From Qipengyuania vulgaris (lineage in GTDB: Bacteria > Pseudomonadota > Alphaproteobacteria > Sphingomonadales > Sphingomonadaceae), in contig NZ_WTYC01000001.1 of NCBI RefSeq assembly GCF_009827325.1, positions 248,001 to 312,000 of the forward strand: a stretch of 64,000 nucleotides of DNA, given 5' to 3'. Below the pieces are notes generated by a model, which made no database searches, was not told the DNA's origin, and saw nothing but the letters and a program-made list of their open reading frames with translations. The translations under genes were made by a program, and so were the position numbers. Shown here one piece after another: positions 8,996 through 16,466 of this stretch. The stretch's first letter is position 1. Each line of letters opens with the position of its first letter.

Positions 8996-9847
8996 ATGAA
9001 TGAGAACCCCCGCCATATACAGCCGGATCCCGATATCGATCCGGCGGAAACCGCCGCAACCGACACACCGCAGGAAGAGCAGGAAAGCTGGGGCGATTTC
9101 CTCAAGTTCGTCCTGAAGCTGGTGGCCGTGGTGCTGATCTTCCGCAGCTTCTTCTTCTCGCCCTTCACCATCCCCAGCGAAAGCATGCTGCCCGGCCTGC
9201 GCAACGGCGATTATCTCGTCGCGGCGAAATGGTCCTATGGCTATTCCAGCCTGTCCCTGCCGTTCGAGGCGCCGCTGATCCCGGGACGCATCTTCGCCGA
9301 CCTGCCCGAGCGGGGCGACGTGGTGATCTTCAAGCATCCGGTCGACGGCACCGACTACGTGAAACGCGCGATCGGCCTGCCGGGCGATACCGTCGCCGTA
9401 CGGGGCGGAACGGTCTATCTCAACGGTGAACCCCTGCCGCAGGAGCGCGGCGGTTATGTCGACATCCCGATGAGCGCGAATACCAGCTGCCGCTCCGACG
9501 GCGGCACGATCGTCGGCGAAAGCACCTGCCGCTATCGCCAGGTCATCGAGACGCTGCCCTCCGGCAAGAGCTATGCCACGATCGATTTCGGACGTTCCAT
9601 GCAGGACGATTTCGAACCGGTCGTGGTGCCGCAGGGCAAGATCTTCGTAATGGGCGACAATCGCGACAATTCGCTCGACAGCCGCTTCCCGGCGACACCC
9701 GGGGGAGGCGTGGGACTTGTCGATGCGGACATGCTGGTGGCGCGCGCCAGTATGGTTCTCTGGTCGACCGATGGCAGCGCCGAGTGGCTGCTGCCCTGGA
9801 CGTGGTTCACCGCGGCCCGCTGGGACCGGATCGGCAGCGACATATGA
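8996..9847 (+). CDS. lepB: Signal peptidase I
   Basis: Membrane serine peptidase that removes signal peptides from exported proteins. The 283-residue protein has an acidic cytoplasmic N-terminus, one transmembrane helix at about residues 35-52 (FLKFVLKLVAVVLIFRSFF), the catalytic serine in PSESMLPG (Ser63) and the catalytic lysine in DYVKRAIGLPGD. FVMGDNRDNSLDSR is the conserved box E. The start ATG at 8996 gives the normal topology; the much longer open frame upstream is antisense to pgi. Its stop overlaps the rnc start (ATGA), so lepB-rnc-era are translationally coupled. Confidence 0.96.
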   Translation: MNENPRHIQPDPDIDPAETAATDTPQEEQESWGDFLKFVLKLVAVVLIFRSFFFSPFTIPSESMLPGLRNGDYLVAAKWSYGYSSLSLPFEAPLIPGRIFADLPERGDVVIFKHPVDGTDYVKRAIGLPGDTVAVRGGTVYLNGEPLPQERGGYVDIPMSANTSCRSDGGTIVGESTCRYRQVIETLPSGKSYATIDFGRSMQDDFEPVVVPQGKIFVMGDNRDNSLDSRFPATPGGGVGLVDADMLVARASMVLWSTDGSAEWLLPWTWFTAARWDRIGSDI

Positions 9848-10515
9848 CCGGTCTCAAGCCCGAAACGCGCGGCTGGCTGGAGGCGACCGGATTCACGGTC
9901 GGCGACGATGCCCTCTGGCTGGCCGCCCTCACCCATGGCAGCATGGGCGAGAAGGACGATTACGAGCGGCTCGAATTCCTCGGTGACCGCGTGCTTGGCC
10001 TGTCCATCGCGCACTGGCTTTACGAACGGAGCGAAGCGCCCGAGGGCAAGCTGGCCCAGCGACTCAATGCCATCGTCAGCCGCGAGATGTGCGCCACCGT
10101 GGCCCGCGGGATCGGCCTGTCCGAACATATGCGCATTTCGAAGCAGGCCCGCGCGGATGGCGGTACGGATAGCGACAATATCCTGGGCGACGTGATGGAA
10201 TCGCTGCTCGGCGCGCAGTTTCTCGACAATGGCTTTGCCGCGGCGCGCGATCTGGTCCACCAGCTCTGGCGCCCGGCGCTGGAAAGCGGCGCAGGCGAAA
10301 GCAAGCACCCCAAGAGCGCCTTGCAGGAATGGGCCGCGGGCAACCGCCGCAAGCCGCCAGAATACGAAGTGGTCGAACGGTCGGGCCCCGATCACGCGGC
10401 GCAGTTCACGGTCCGGGTAAAGGTCCACAAGGTCGGCGAAGCCACCGCCACCGCCAACAGCAAGGGCGAAGCCGAAAAGGCCGCAGCCAAGGAATTCATG
10501 GAGAAGTTCGGATGA
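9844..10515 (+). CDS. rnc: Ribonuclease III
   Basis: Double-strand-specific endoribonuclease for rRNA and mRNA processing, 223 residues. The signature ERLEFLGDRVL begins at residue 41, the second catalytic acidic cluster is in NILGDVMESLLGA, and a C-terminal double-stranded-RNA-binding domain runs from HPKSALQEWA to GEAEKAAAKEFMEKF. The ATG at 9844 overlaps the lepB stop, and the rnc stop in turn overlaps the era start by four bases. This lepB-rnc-era order is common in alphaproteobacteria. Confidence 0.97.
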   Translation: MTGLKPETRGWLEATGFTVGDDALWLAALTHGSMGEKDDYERLEFLGDRVLGLSIAHWLYERSEAPEGKLAQRLNAIVSREMCATVARGIGLSEHMRISKQARADGGTDSDNILGDVMESLLGAQFLDNGFAAARDLVHQLWRPALESGAGESKHPKSALQEWAAGNRRKPPEYEVVERSGPDHAAQFTVRVKVHKVGEATATANSKGEAEKAAAKEFMEKFG

Positions 10516-11414
10516 CCGAACAGAAAACACACTGCGGCCTCGTCGCCGTGATCGGCGCCCCCAACGCGGGCAAGTCCACGCTGGTGAACCAGCTGGTCGG
10601 CCAGAAGGTCGCCATCACATCCGCCAAGGCGCAGACCACCCGCGCCCGCATGCTGGGCATTGCCCTGCACGGCGATACGCAGATGATCCTCGTCGACACG
10701 CCCGGAATCTTCGCTCCCAAGCGCCGGCTCGACCGCGCGATGGTCAGCGCCGCATGGGAAGGCGCGGAAAGTGCCGATGCCGTGCTGTTGCTGGTCGATC
10801 CGATCAAGCAGCGGCGGCACGAGCTGGAACCTCTGGTCGAGGCTCTGAAGGACCGGCCAGAGCGCAAGATCCTCGTGCTCAACAAGGTGGACATAGCGAA
10901 GAAGGAGCCCTTGCTCGCGCTGGCGCAGGAGCTGGGCGAGAAGATTGAGTTCTCGGAAGTCTATTTCGTCTCCGCGCTCACCGGCGACGGCGTGCCCGAG
11001 ATGAAGCAGGCGCTTGCCGATCTGATGCCGGAAGGTCCGTGGATGTATCCCGAAGACCAGGTCTCCGACGTCAGCGAACGGCTGCTGGCCACCGAGATCA
11101 CCCGCGAGCAGCTCTACCAGCAGCTGCACGAGGAACTGCCCTACGACAGCGCCGTGCGGCCCGAGAAATACATCCAGCGCAAGGACGGCAGCGTCGAAAT
11201 CCACCAGCAGATCGTCGTGATGCGCGACAATCAGCGGATGATCGTGCTCGGCAAGGGCGGCAGCCGCATCAAGTCGATCGGCCAGGCCGCACGCGAGGAG
11301 CTGAGCGAATTATTGGGTCAGAAGGTCCACCTCTTCCTCCACGTCAAGACCGACGAACGCTGGAGCGAAGACAAGGAAATGTTCGAGGAAATGGGCCTCG
11401 ACTGGACGCGTTGA
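10512..11414 (+). CDS. era: GTPase Era
   Basis: Essential GTPase that binds 16S rRNA during 30S maturation, 300 residues. The P-loop GAPNAGKS is at residues 15-22, followed by the switch text TSAKAQTTRARM, DTPG, NKVD, and the C-terminal KH domain with GKGGSRIKSIGQAAREEL. The last 125 bases (11290-11414) have a diverged second copy at 12802-12926, differing at 16 positions by hand count. If that remnant is the ancestral 3' end, this intact copy may be partly or wholly replaced by donor DNA (inference). Confidence 0.97.
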   Translation: MTEQKTHCGLVAVIGAPNAGKSTLVNQLVGQKVAITSAKAQTTRARMLGIALHGDTQMILVDTPGIFAPKRRLDRAMVSAAWEGAESADAVLLLVDPIKQRRHELEPLVEALKDRPERKILVLNKVDIAKKEPLLALAQELGEKIEFSEVYFVSALTGDGVPEMKQALADLMPEGPWMYPEDQVSDVSERLLATEITREQLYQQLHEELPYDSAVRPEKYIQRKDGSVEIHQQIVVMRDNQRMIVLGKGGSRIKSIGQAAREELSELLGQKVHLFLHVKTDERWSEDKEMFEEMGLDWTR

Positions 11415-11427
11415 GGCTCTCGCGGCG

Positions 11428-12681
11428 ATGGGTTGGTCCGACACCCTGAGCCATCTTGGCGCGGCACTTGCCGTTGGCCTGATGATCGGGCTGGAGCGCG
11501 GCTGGAAGCTGCGCGGAGCCCAAGATGGCCAGCGAGTTGCGGGTATCCGGACCTTCACCCTGCTTGCGATTACCGCTGGTCTCTCCGGTCTGCTTGCTCT
11601 CTCGGGTTATGAAATCGTCGCCGGTGTGCTCGTCGCCGGAGCGGCGGCGATAGTGGCGATCGGCTACTCCCGTGCGGTTGCCGCCGACGGCCGGCCCGAT
11701 GCCACATCCGCGATTGCCGCGATGGTGACTTTGGGCCTTGGCTTCATTGCCGGGTCGGGCGAGGCGATGCTGGCCGTGGCAGGGGGAGCAGTGGTCACGC
11801 TGCTCCTCGCGCTGCGCAACGAGGTCCATCGCTGGGTCGGGGCATTGGACGAAGACGATATCAAGGCGTTTGCGCGCTATGCGGTCATTGCGCTCGCGGT
11901 GTTTCCGTTTCTGCCCGAGGGCCGCTTCGGTCCATACGACGCCTGGGAGCCGCGCAATCTGTGGCTCGTGGTAGTCATCGTCACGGGCTTCTCCTTCGCC
12001 GGCTACGTCGCCAACCGCCTGTTCGGTACTCGCCACGGAACGATTGCGACCGCCGTCATTGGCGGAGCTTACAGTTCGACGGCTGTAACCCATTCCTTCG
12101 CCCAGAAAATCGGTGCGGAGAGCGGAGGCGGTGCGGAGAACGCGGGAATCGCGCTGGCTAGCGCAGTGATGTATCTGCGGGTTGTCGTGCTTGTTGCGAT
12201 CCTGGCAACAAGCCTTCTCCCCCATTTCGTGATCGTCGTCGCACCAGCGCTGATCGTCGGCTTTGCCGCGGCCTGGTGGCTCTATCGCAAGGCTCCTTCG
12301 ACGACGGGTCCCGCACCGCCGGGCAATCCCATCGCATTGGTGCCGGCGCTCACCTTCGTAATCTTCGTGGCCACCGCCGCCGTCGCGGCGCGCTGGGCCC
12401 AAGGCGAATTCGGCGAGCAGGGCATCGCCGTGCTCCTGCTGCTGATGGGCAGCATGGACGTCGATGCAGCAATCGTGACCGCAGGCGGATTGGAACCCGG
12501 CACCATCGCACCCGGCCTCGCAGCATTGGCCATAGCGGGCACGATCCTCGCCAACATGGCTGTCAAACTGGGCATAACGCTCGCCTACGGGAAGCGCGAG
12601 GCCCGCCCAGCCGCCTTGGCGCTAGGAGCCAGCATGGTCGCTTTGGGAGCGAGCATTTTGATCGGCTACGCGCGGCTCTAA
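11428..12681 (+). CDS. MgtC/SapB-DUF4010 family membrane protein
   Basis: A 417-residue hydrophobic protein. The N-terminal MgtC/SapB-like part (AALAVGLMIGLERGWK and RVAGIRTFTLLAITAGL) is followed by a DUF4010-type C-terminal half with many transmembrane helices and the conserved GGAYSSTAVTHSFAQK and GSMDVDAAIVT segments. About ten or more membrane helices are apparent. MgtC-related proteins are linked to magnesium homeostasis and virulence in other bacteria; no transport activity can be read here. It begins 13 bases after era and ends ten bases before a topA remnant, and appears to be the cargo of the scar described in the findings. Confidence 0.85.
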   Translation: MGWSDTLSHLGAALAVGLMIGLERGWKLRGAQDGQRVAGIRTFTLLAITAGLSGLLALSGYEIVAGVLVAGAAAIVAIGYSRAVAADGRPDATSAIAAMVTLGLGFIAGSGEAMLAVAGGAVVTLLLALRNEVHRWVGALDEDDIKAFARYAVIALAVFPFLPEGRFGPYDAWEPRNLWLVVVIVTGFSFAGYVANRLFGTRHGTIATAVIGGAYSSTAVTHSFAQKIGAESGGGAENAGIALASAVMYLRVVVLVAILATSLLPHFVIVVAPALIVGFAAAWWLYRKAPSTTGPAPPGNPIALVPALTFVIFVATAAVAARWAQGEFGEQGIAVLLLLMGSMDVDAAIVTAGGLEPGTIAPGLAALAIAGTILANMAVKLGITLAYGKREARPAALALGASMVALGASILIGYARL

Positions 12682-12690
12682 CCCCGCCAC

Positions 12691-12803
12691 CTACCTTTTC
12701 TTCACCTTGGGAATCTTCGCATTGGGGGTGCCGTCGGTGACATAGGGGCCATAGCGCCCCGGCATGACCTTGATCTCGTCGCCGCTAGTCGGATGTTCAC
12801 CCA
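12691..12803 (-). pseudogene. topA 3'-end remnant
   Basis: On the minus strand this stretch encodes GEHPTSGDEIKVMPGRYGPY followed by VTDGTPNAKIPKVKKR and a TAG stop (12691-12693). It matches the last GRYGPY repeat of the intact TopA encoded at about 14000-14100, with several substitutions. Unlike that protein it stops right after the repeat and lacks the long Lys-Ala-Pro tail. It has no start and is cut abruptly at its 5' side, where it joins an era fragment at 12802-12803. It is interpreted as donor DNA carried in with the DUF4010 gene. Confidence 0.9.
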
Positions 12804-12926
12804 CGCGAGGAGCTGAGCGAGCTGTTAGGTCAGAAGGTCCACCTCTTCCTCCACGTCAAGACCGACGAAGGCTGGAGTGAAGACAAGGAAATATTCAAGG
12901 AAATGGGGCTGGAGTGGAAGGCTTAG
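12802..12926 (+). pseudogene. era 3'-end remnant
   Basis: This 125-base stretch encodes REELSELLGQKVHLFLHV, then KTDEGWSEDKEIFKEMGLEWKA and a TAG stop. It is collinear and equal in length to the last 125 bases of the intact era (11290-11414). It is only the final 41 codons of the KH-domain end and is preceded directly by the topA remnant, so it cannot make Era. The TonB-like gene on the other strand ends inside its stop codon, which suggests this is the original resident era end and that the TonB-like gene was once directly convergent with era. Confidence 0.92.
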
Positions 12927-13549
12927 CCTGATGGTTGTTCCACTGCGAATTCTACGCTGACCTCGCTTACATATGAAACCGGGGTTCCTTCTTTCCCGGT
13001 CTCGATTGCAAATCGATCGTCCTGAAAGAAGGTGCATGCCGCTTCGGAGTAGGCCGAACGATCACCGTTCTTCTCAGCGCAGGCTTCGACCAAGCCATCG
13101 CGACCAATCTGCATCGCAAGCGAGATCTGCTTCCGGCTTCCATCTTCTGGAGGCAGAGACTTCACCGCAAGCTGGTATTGCGCGTTCGCTTTCAGATTGG
13201 AAACTTCTTCGCCAAGTTCCGTATCAGGGAGCACCAGCTTGATCTCATCCCGGCGCTTTCCGTAAGTAGGTTCGCCATTGGCATCGACGGCTGGGCGCAT
13301 TTTCGTCCGCCGATGCATTGTGCAGACCTGCTTTGCCAGCCGTTCATTTCCAGCAGAAGCGACTATGTCGCACCGCTGAACATTACCCTTTGGATCGACG
13401 AAAAGCTCGAAATAAACGAAGGTCGATTGCTCTGCGCGTAACGCCCACGTCGGGTAATCGCTCAAAATTTCACGTGACGAGCGCTCAGGCAATTGCGGCG
13501 CAGCGAGCACTACTGTGGCGGTCGCGAGGATGAACGAAAACACAGTCAT
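12923..13549 (-). CDS. Exported protein with two TonB-C-like domains
   Basis: A 208-residue protein with an N-terminal signal peptide (MTVFSFILATATVVLAAP). Two similar halves follow: residues about 35-105 with FVYFELFVDPKGNVQRCDIV and a later cysteine, and residues about 130-205 with KQISLAMQIGRDGLVEACAE and a later cysteine. Each half resembles the C-terminal domain of TonB-family proteins with an internal cysteine pair. It lacks the TonB N-terminal membrane anchor and proline-rich linker, so it is not an energy transducer of the usual type. GC content is lower than its neighbours. Its stop overlaps the era remnant stop at 12923-12926. Confidence 0.75.
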   Translation of the reverse strand: MTVFSFILATATVVLAAPQLPERSSREILSDYPTWALRAEQSTFVYFELFVDPKGNVQRCDIVASAGNERLAKQVCTMHRRTKMRPAVDANGEPTYGKRRDEIKLVLPDTELGEEVSNLKANAQYQLAVKSLPPEDGSRKQISLAMQIGRDGLVEACAEKNGDRSAYSEAACTFFQDDRFAIETGKEGTPVSYVSEVSVEFAVEQPSG

Positions 13550-13624
13550 TTCATAGGACTACCACGACCGGAAGCGCAGTCAATCCCGGACGAAATCGAA
13601 GGGCACGGCGTTCAATAATCGAAT

Positions 13625-13807
13625 TCACCGCTTCTTCATGATCTCGATCTTGTTCTTCTTGGCGAAGTCCTTGGTCGATTCCTCGCTGCGGCCGATGGCC
13701 TTGGCGATTTCCTTCAGGCCCTTGCCCTTGCCGGCCAGCGTGCGGAGCTGGCCGGCCTCGTCGGACTTCCAGGGTTGCTTGTGGCGCTCGAAACGTTCCT
13801 TCGCCAT
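13625..13807 (-). CDS. Small basic helix-turn-helix-like protein
   Basis: A 60-residue protein, MAKERFERHKQPWKSDEAGQ and onward, with the central segment LRTLAGKGKGLKEIAKAIGR resembling a minimal helix-turn-helix, and a lysine-rich end. The ATG at 13807 overlaps the topA stop (TGATG), so it is very likely translationally coupled to topA; a TTG one codon upstream is also in frame. I do not know a named family, but SANT/Myb-like or GcrA-like short regulators have a similar look. A role in DNA binding is inference. Confidence 0.75.
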   Translation of the reverse strand: MAKERFERHKQPWKSDEAGQLRTLAGKGKGLKEIAKAIGRSEESTKDFAKKNKIEIMKKR

Positions 13808-16395
13808 CAATCTGCGTCCTTCTTGGCCGGAGCCTTCGTCTTGGCCGGAGCCTTCTTCTTGGCCGGAGCCTTCTTCTTCGCAGCGGTTTTCTTCTTCGGC
13901 GCCGCCTTCTTCTTGGCCTTTTTCTTCGCCGGGCCCTTGGCTGCGCGGGCGTCGATGAGTTCGATAGCCTGCGCTTCGGTCACGTCCTCGGGCTTAACGT
14001 CCTTGGGGATCGTCGCATTGGTGGTGCCGTCGGTGACATAGGGGCCATAGCGCCCCGGCATGACCTTGATCTCGCCGCCGCTGGTCGGGTGTTCGCCCAG
14101 CGTCTTGATCGGCTCGGCCTTACCGCGCCCGCCGCCCTTGCGGTTGGCCGCTTCGGCCAGCAGCGAAACGGCCGCGTTCATGCCCGTGTCGAACACGTCG
14201 CGGGTGCTGGTCAGCTTGGCGTATTTGCCATCATGACGGAGATAGGGGCCATAGCGGCCGATATTCGCCTCGATCTCCTGGCCCGTTTCGGGATGCGTGC
14301 CGACGATACGCGGCAGGCTGAGCAGCTTGAGTGCCCATTCGAGATCAAAGTCGTCGAGGTCCTTGGGAATGCTGGCGCGCTTGGCATCCTTGCCCTCACC
14401 CAGCTGGATGTAGGGACCGAAACGGCCCGTCTTTCGCTCGACCGGGAGGCCCGTTTCCGGATCCTCGCCCATCGCGCCGTCTTTCGCACCTTCATCCCCG
14501 TCGCTTCCGGGCTTGGCGAACTGGCGGGTGAACTTGCATTCGGGATAATTGGCACAGGCGACGAACGCCCCGTAGCGCCCACCGCGAAGCGCCAGCCGTC
14601 CCCCATCGCGCCCTTCCGTTTCGCACAGCGGGCAATGGCGCGGGTCCTTGCCGTCGGCGCGTTCGGGGAAGAGATAGTCGGATAGAAACTCGTCCAGCAC
14701 CTCGGTCACTTCCGAAGGCTTCTTCTCCATTACCTCTTCGGTCTTGGGTTTGAAGTCCTTCCAGAATTCGGCGAGCAGCTTCTTCCATTGCTCTTCACCT
14801 GCGGAAACCTCGTCGAGCTCGTCTTCCATCCCGGCGGTGAAATCGAAGGACACGTAACGCTCGAAGAACCGTTCGAGAAATGCCGTCAGCAAGCGCCCCG
14901 ATTCCTCTGCAAAGAAACGGTTTTTCTCCATCCGGACATAGTCGCGATCGCGCAGGGTCTGGAGGGTGGAGGCATAGGTCGACGGGCGCCCGATGCCGAG
15001 TTCCTCCAGCCGTTTCACGAGGCTAGCTTCGCTGAAACGCGGGGGCGGCTGCGTGAAATGCTGGTTCGCCTCGACCACCTTTTTGAGCGGGCTGTCGCCC
15101 TTGCTCACATTCGGCAGCAGGCCGTCCTCGTCATCTTCCGAAGGCTCGTCGCGGCCTTCCTGATAGACCGCGAAATAGCCGGGGAATTTGACCACCTGGC
15201 CAGTCGCGCGCAGCTCGTGCTTACCCGTTCCGTCGCGCAGGGTGATCGTGGTGCGTTCGAGATTGGCCGAGGCCATCTGGCTCGCCATCGCGCGTTTGAA
15301 GACGAGGTCGTAGAGCTTCGCTTCATCCCCGCTGCCCGCGCGGTCCTTCCTGAAATCGGTCGGGCGGATCGCCTCATGGGCTTCCTGCGCGTTCTTGGCC
15401 TTGGTCGAATAGAACCGCGGCTTGTCGGGGAGGTAATAGGCGTCGTAGCGGTCGGCGATGGCCTTGCGGCAGGCATCGATGGCGCTGCCATCCATCTGCA
15501 CACCGTCGGTACGCATGTAGGTGATATGCCCCGCCTCGTAGAGCGACTGGGCAAGGCGCATCGTGTGGCTGGCCGAATAGCCGAGCTTACGCGATGCTTC
15601 CTGCTGCAAAGTCGAGGTAGTGAACGGCGGCGCGGGGCTGCGCTTCAAGGGCTTGGTCTCGATGTCCTCAACCGTGAAACGCGCATCTTCGACCGCCTTC
15701 TTCGCGGCCTTGGCGCTGCCTTCATCGCCCAGCGTCAGTTTCTGCAGCTTCTTGCCGTCATATTTGACCAGCCGCGCGTCGAACTGCGTCCCGTCCTGCT
15801 CCAGCCTGGCGAGGACCGACCAGTATTCGTCAGCCTTGAAATGTTCGATTTCGATTTCGCGGTCCACGATAAGGCGCAGCGCAACCGACTGTACGCGGCC
15901 CGCGCTCTTCGCGCCCGGCAGGCGGCGCCACAGCACCGGCGAGAGCGTGAAGCCGTAGAGGTAGTCTAGCGCGCGCCGGGCGAGATACGCGTCGATCAAA
16001 TCCTGGTCGAGCTCGCGCGGGGCCTTCATCGCATCGGTGACGGCAGCCTTGGTAATCGCGTTGAAAGTGACGCGGTCGACCTTCTCGGGCAGCGCCTTTC
16101 GCTTGGCGAGCAATTCACGCACATGCCAGCTGATGGCTTCCCCTTCGCGGTCGGGGTCGGTCGCGAGAACGAGGCGCGTCGCCTTCTTGGCATTATCGCT
16201 GATTTCCTTGAAGCGGCTCTGCTTGTCCCGATAAAGCTCCCAGTCCATCGCGAAGTCTTCGTCCGGGCGGACGCTGCCGTCCTTGGGCGGCAGGTCGCGG
16301 ACGTGACCGTATGAGGCGAGGACCTTGAAGTCCTTGCCGAGGTATTTCTCGATTGTCTTCGCCTTCGCGGGCGATTCTACGATGACCAGTTGCAT
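13807..16395 (-). CDS. topA: DNA topoisomerase I
   Basis: Type IA topoisomerase of 862 residues that relaxes negative supercoils. The N-terminal Toprim domain begins MQLVIVESPAKAKTIEKYLG and holds TDPDREGEAISWH. The active-site tyrosine is in ITYMRTDG. A four-cysteine zinc ribbon (CPLCETEG to NYPECKF) lies at about residues 580-620, followed by three repeats containing GRFGPY or GRYGPY. The C-terminus is a histone-H1-like Lys-Ala-Pro tail encoded by near-identical tandem repeats of about 18-21 bases at 13810-13880. A diverged copy of the last GRYGPY repeat occurs at 12691-12803. Confidence 0.97.
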   Translation of the reverse strand: MQLVIVESPAKAKTIEKYLGKDFKVLASYGHVRDLPPKDGSVRPDEDFAMDWELYRDKQSRFKEISDNAKKATRLVLATDPDREGEAISWHVRELLAKRKALPEKVDRVTFNAITKAAVTDAMKAPRELDQDLIDAYLARRALDYLYGFTLSPVLWRRLPGAKSAGRVQSVALRLIVDREIEIEHFKADEYWSVLARLEQDGTQFDARLVKYDGKKLQKLTLGDEGSAKAAKKAVEDARFTVEDIETKPLKRSPAPPFTTSTLQQEASRKLGYSASHTMRLAQSLYEAGHITYMRTDGVQMDGSAIDACRKAIADRYDAYYLPDKPRFYSTKAKNAQEAHEAIRPTDFRKDRAGSGDEAKLYDLVFKRAMASQMASANLERTTITLRDGTGKHELRATGQVVKFPGYFAVYQEGRDEPSEDDEDGLLPNVSKGDSPLKKVVEANQHFTQPPPRFSEASLVKRLEELGIGRPSTYASTLQTLRDRDYVRMEKNRFFAEESGRLLTAFLERFFERYVSFDFTAGMEDELDEVSAGEEQWKKLLAEFWKDFKPKTEEVMEKKPSEVTEVLDEFLSDYLFPERADGKDPRHCPLCETEGRDGGRLALRGGRYGAFVACANYPECKFTRQFAKPGSDGDEGAKDGAMGEDPETGLPVERKTGRFGPYIQLGEGKDAKRASIPKDLDDFDLEWALKLLSLPRIVGTHPETGQEIEANIGRYGPYLRHDGKYAKLTSTRDVFDTGMNAAVSLLAEAANRKGGGRGKAEPIKTLGEHPTSGGEIKVMPGRYGPYVTDGTTNATIPKDVKPEDVTEAQAIELIDARAAKGPAKKKAKKKAAPKKKTAAKKKAPAKKKAPAKTKAPAKKDAD

Positions 16396-16466
16396 GAGGT
16401 GTGAGGCAGTCCCTTACGTGTGTACGTGCGTATACGCGCGAAAATGGGGATCGGCCTCACATAGCG

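Noticed and set aside
8944-9204. N-terminal extension of pgi
   Set aside because: It is antisense to lepB coding sequence and the Pgi N-terminus fits the ATG at 8943.
12825-13037. Minus-strand open frame across the era remnant
   Set aside because: It is antisense to the era fragment and runs into the TonB-like gene in another frame; no independent support.
13810-13890. CRISPR-like or satellite repeat
   Set aside because: The short repeats are in-frame codons of the TopA Lys-Ala-Pro tail.
14788-15969. Long plus-strand open frame opposite topA (similar long frames lie opposite gor, pgi, hemA and mgtE)
   Set aside because: High GC produces long antisense frames. The translated text is His/Arg/Asp-rich with no domain, while the opposite strand has clear conserved genes.
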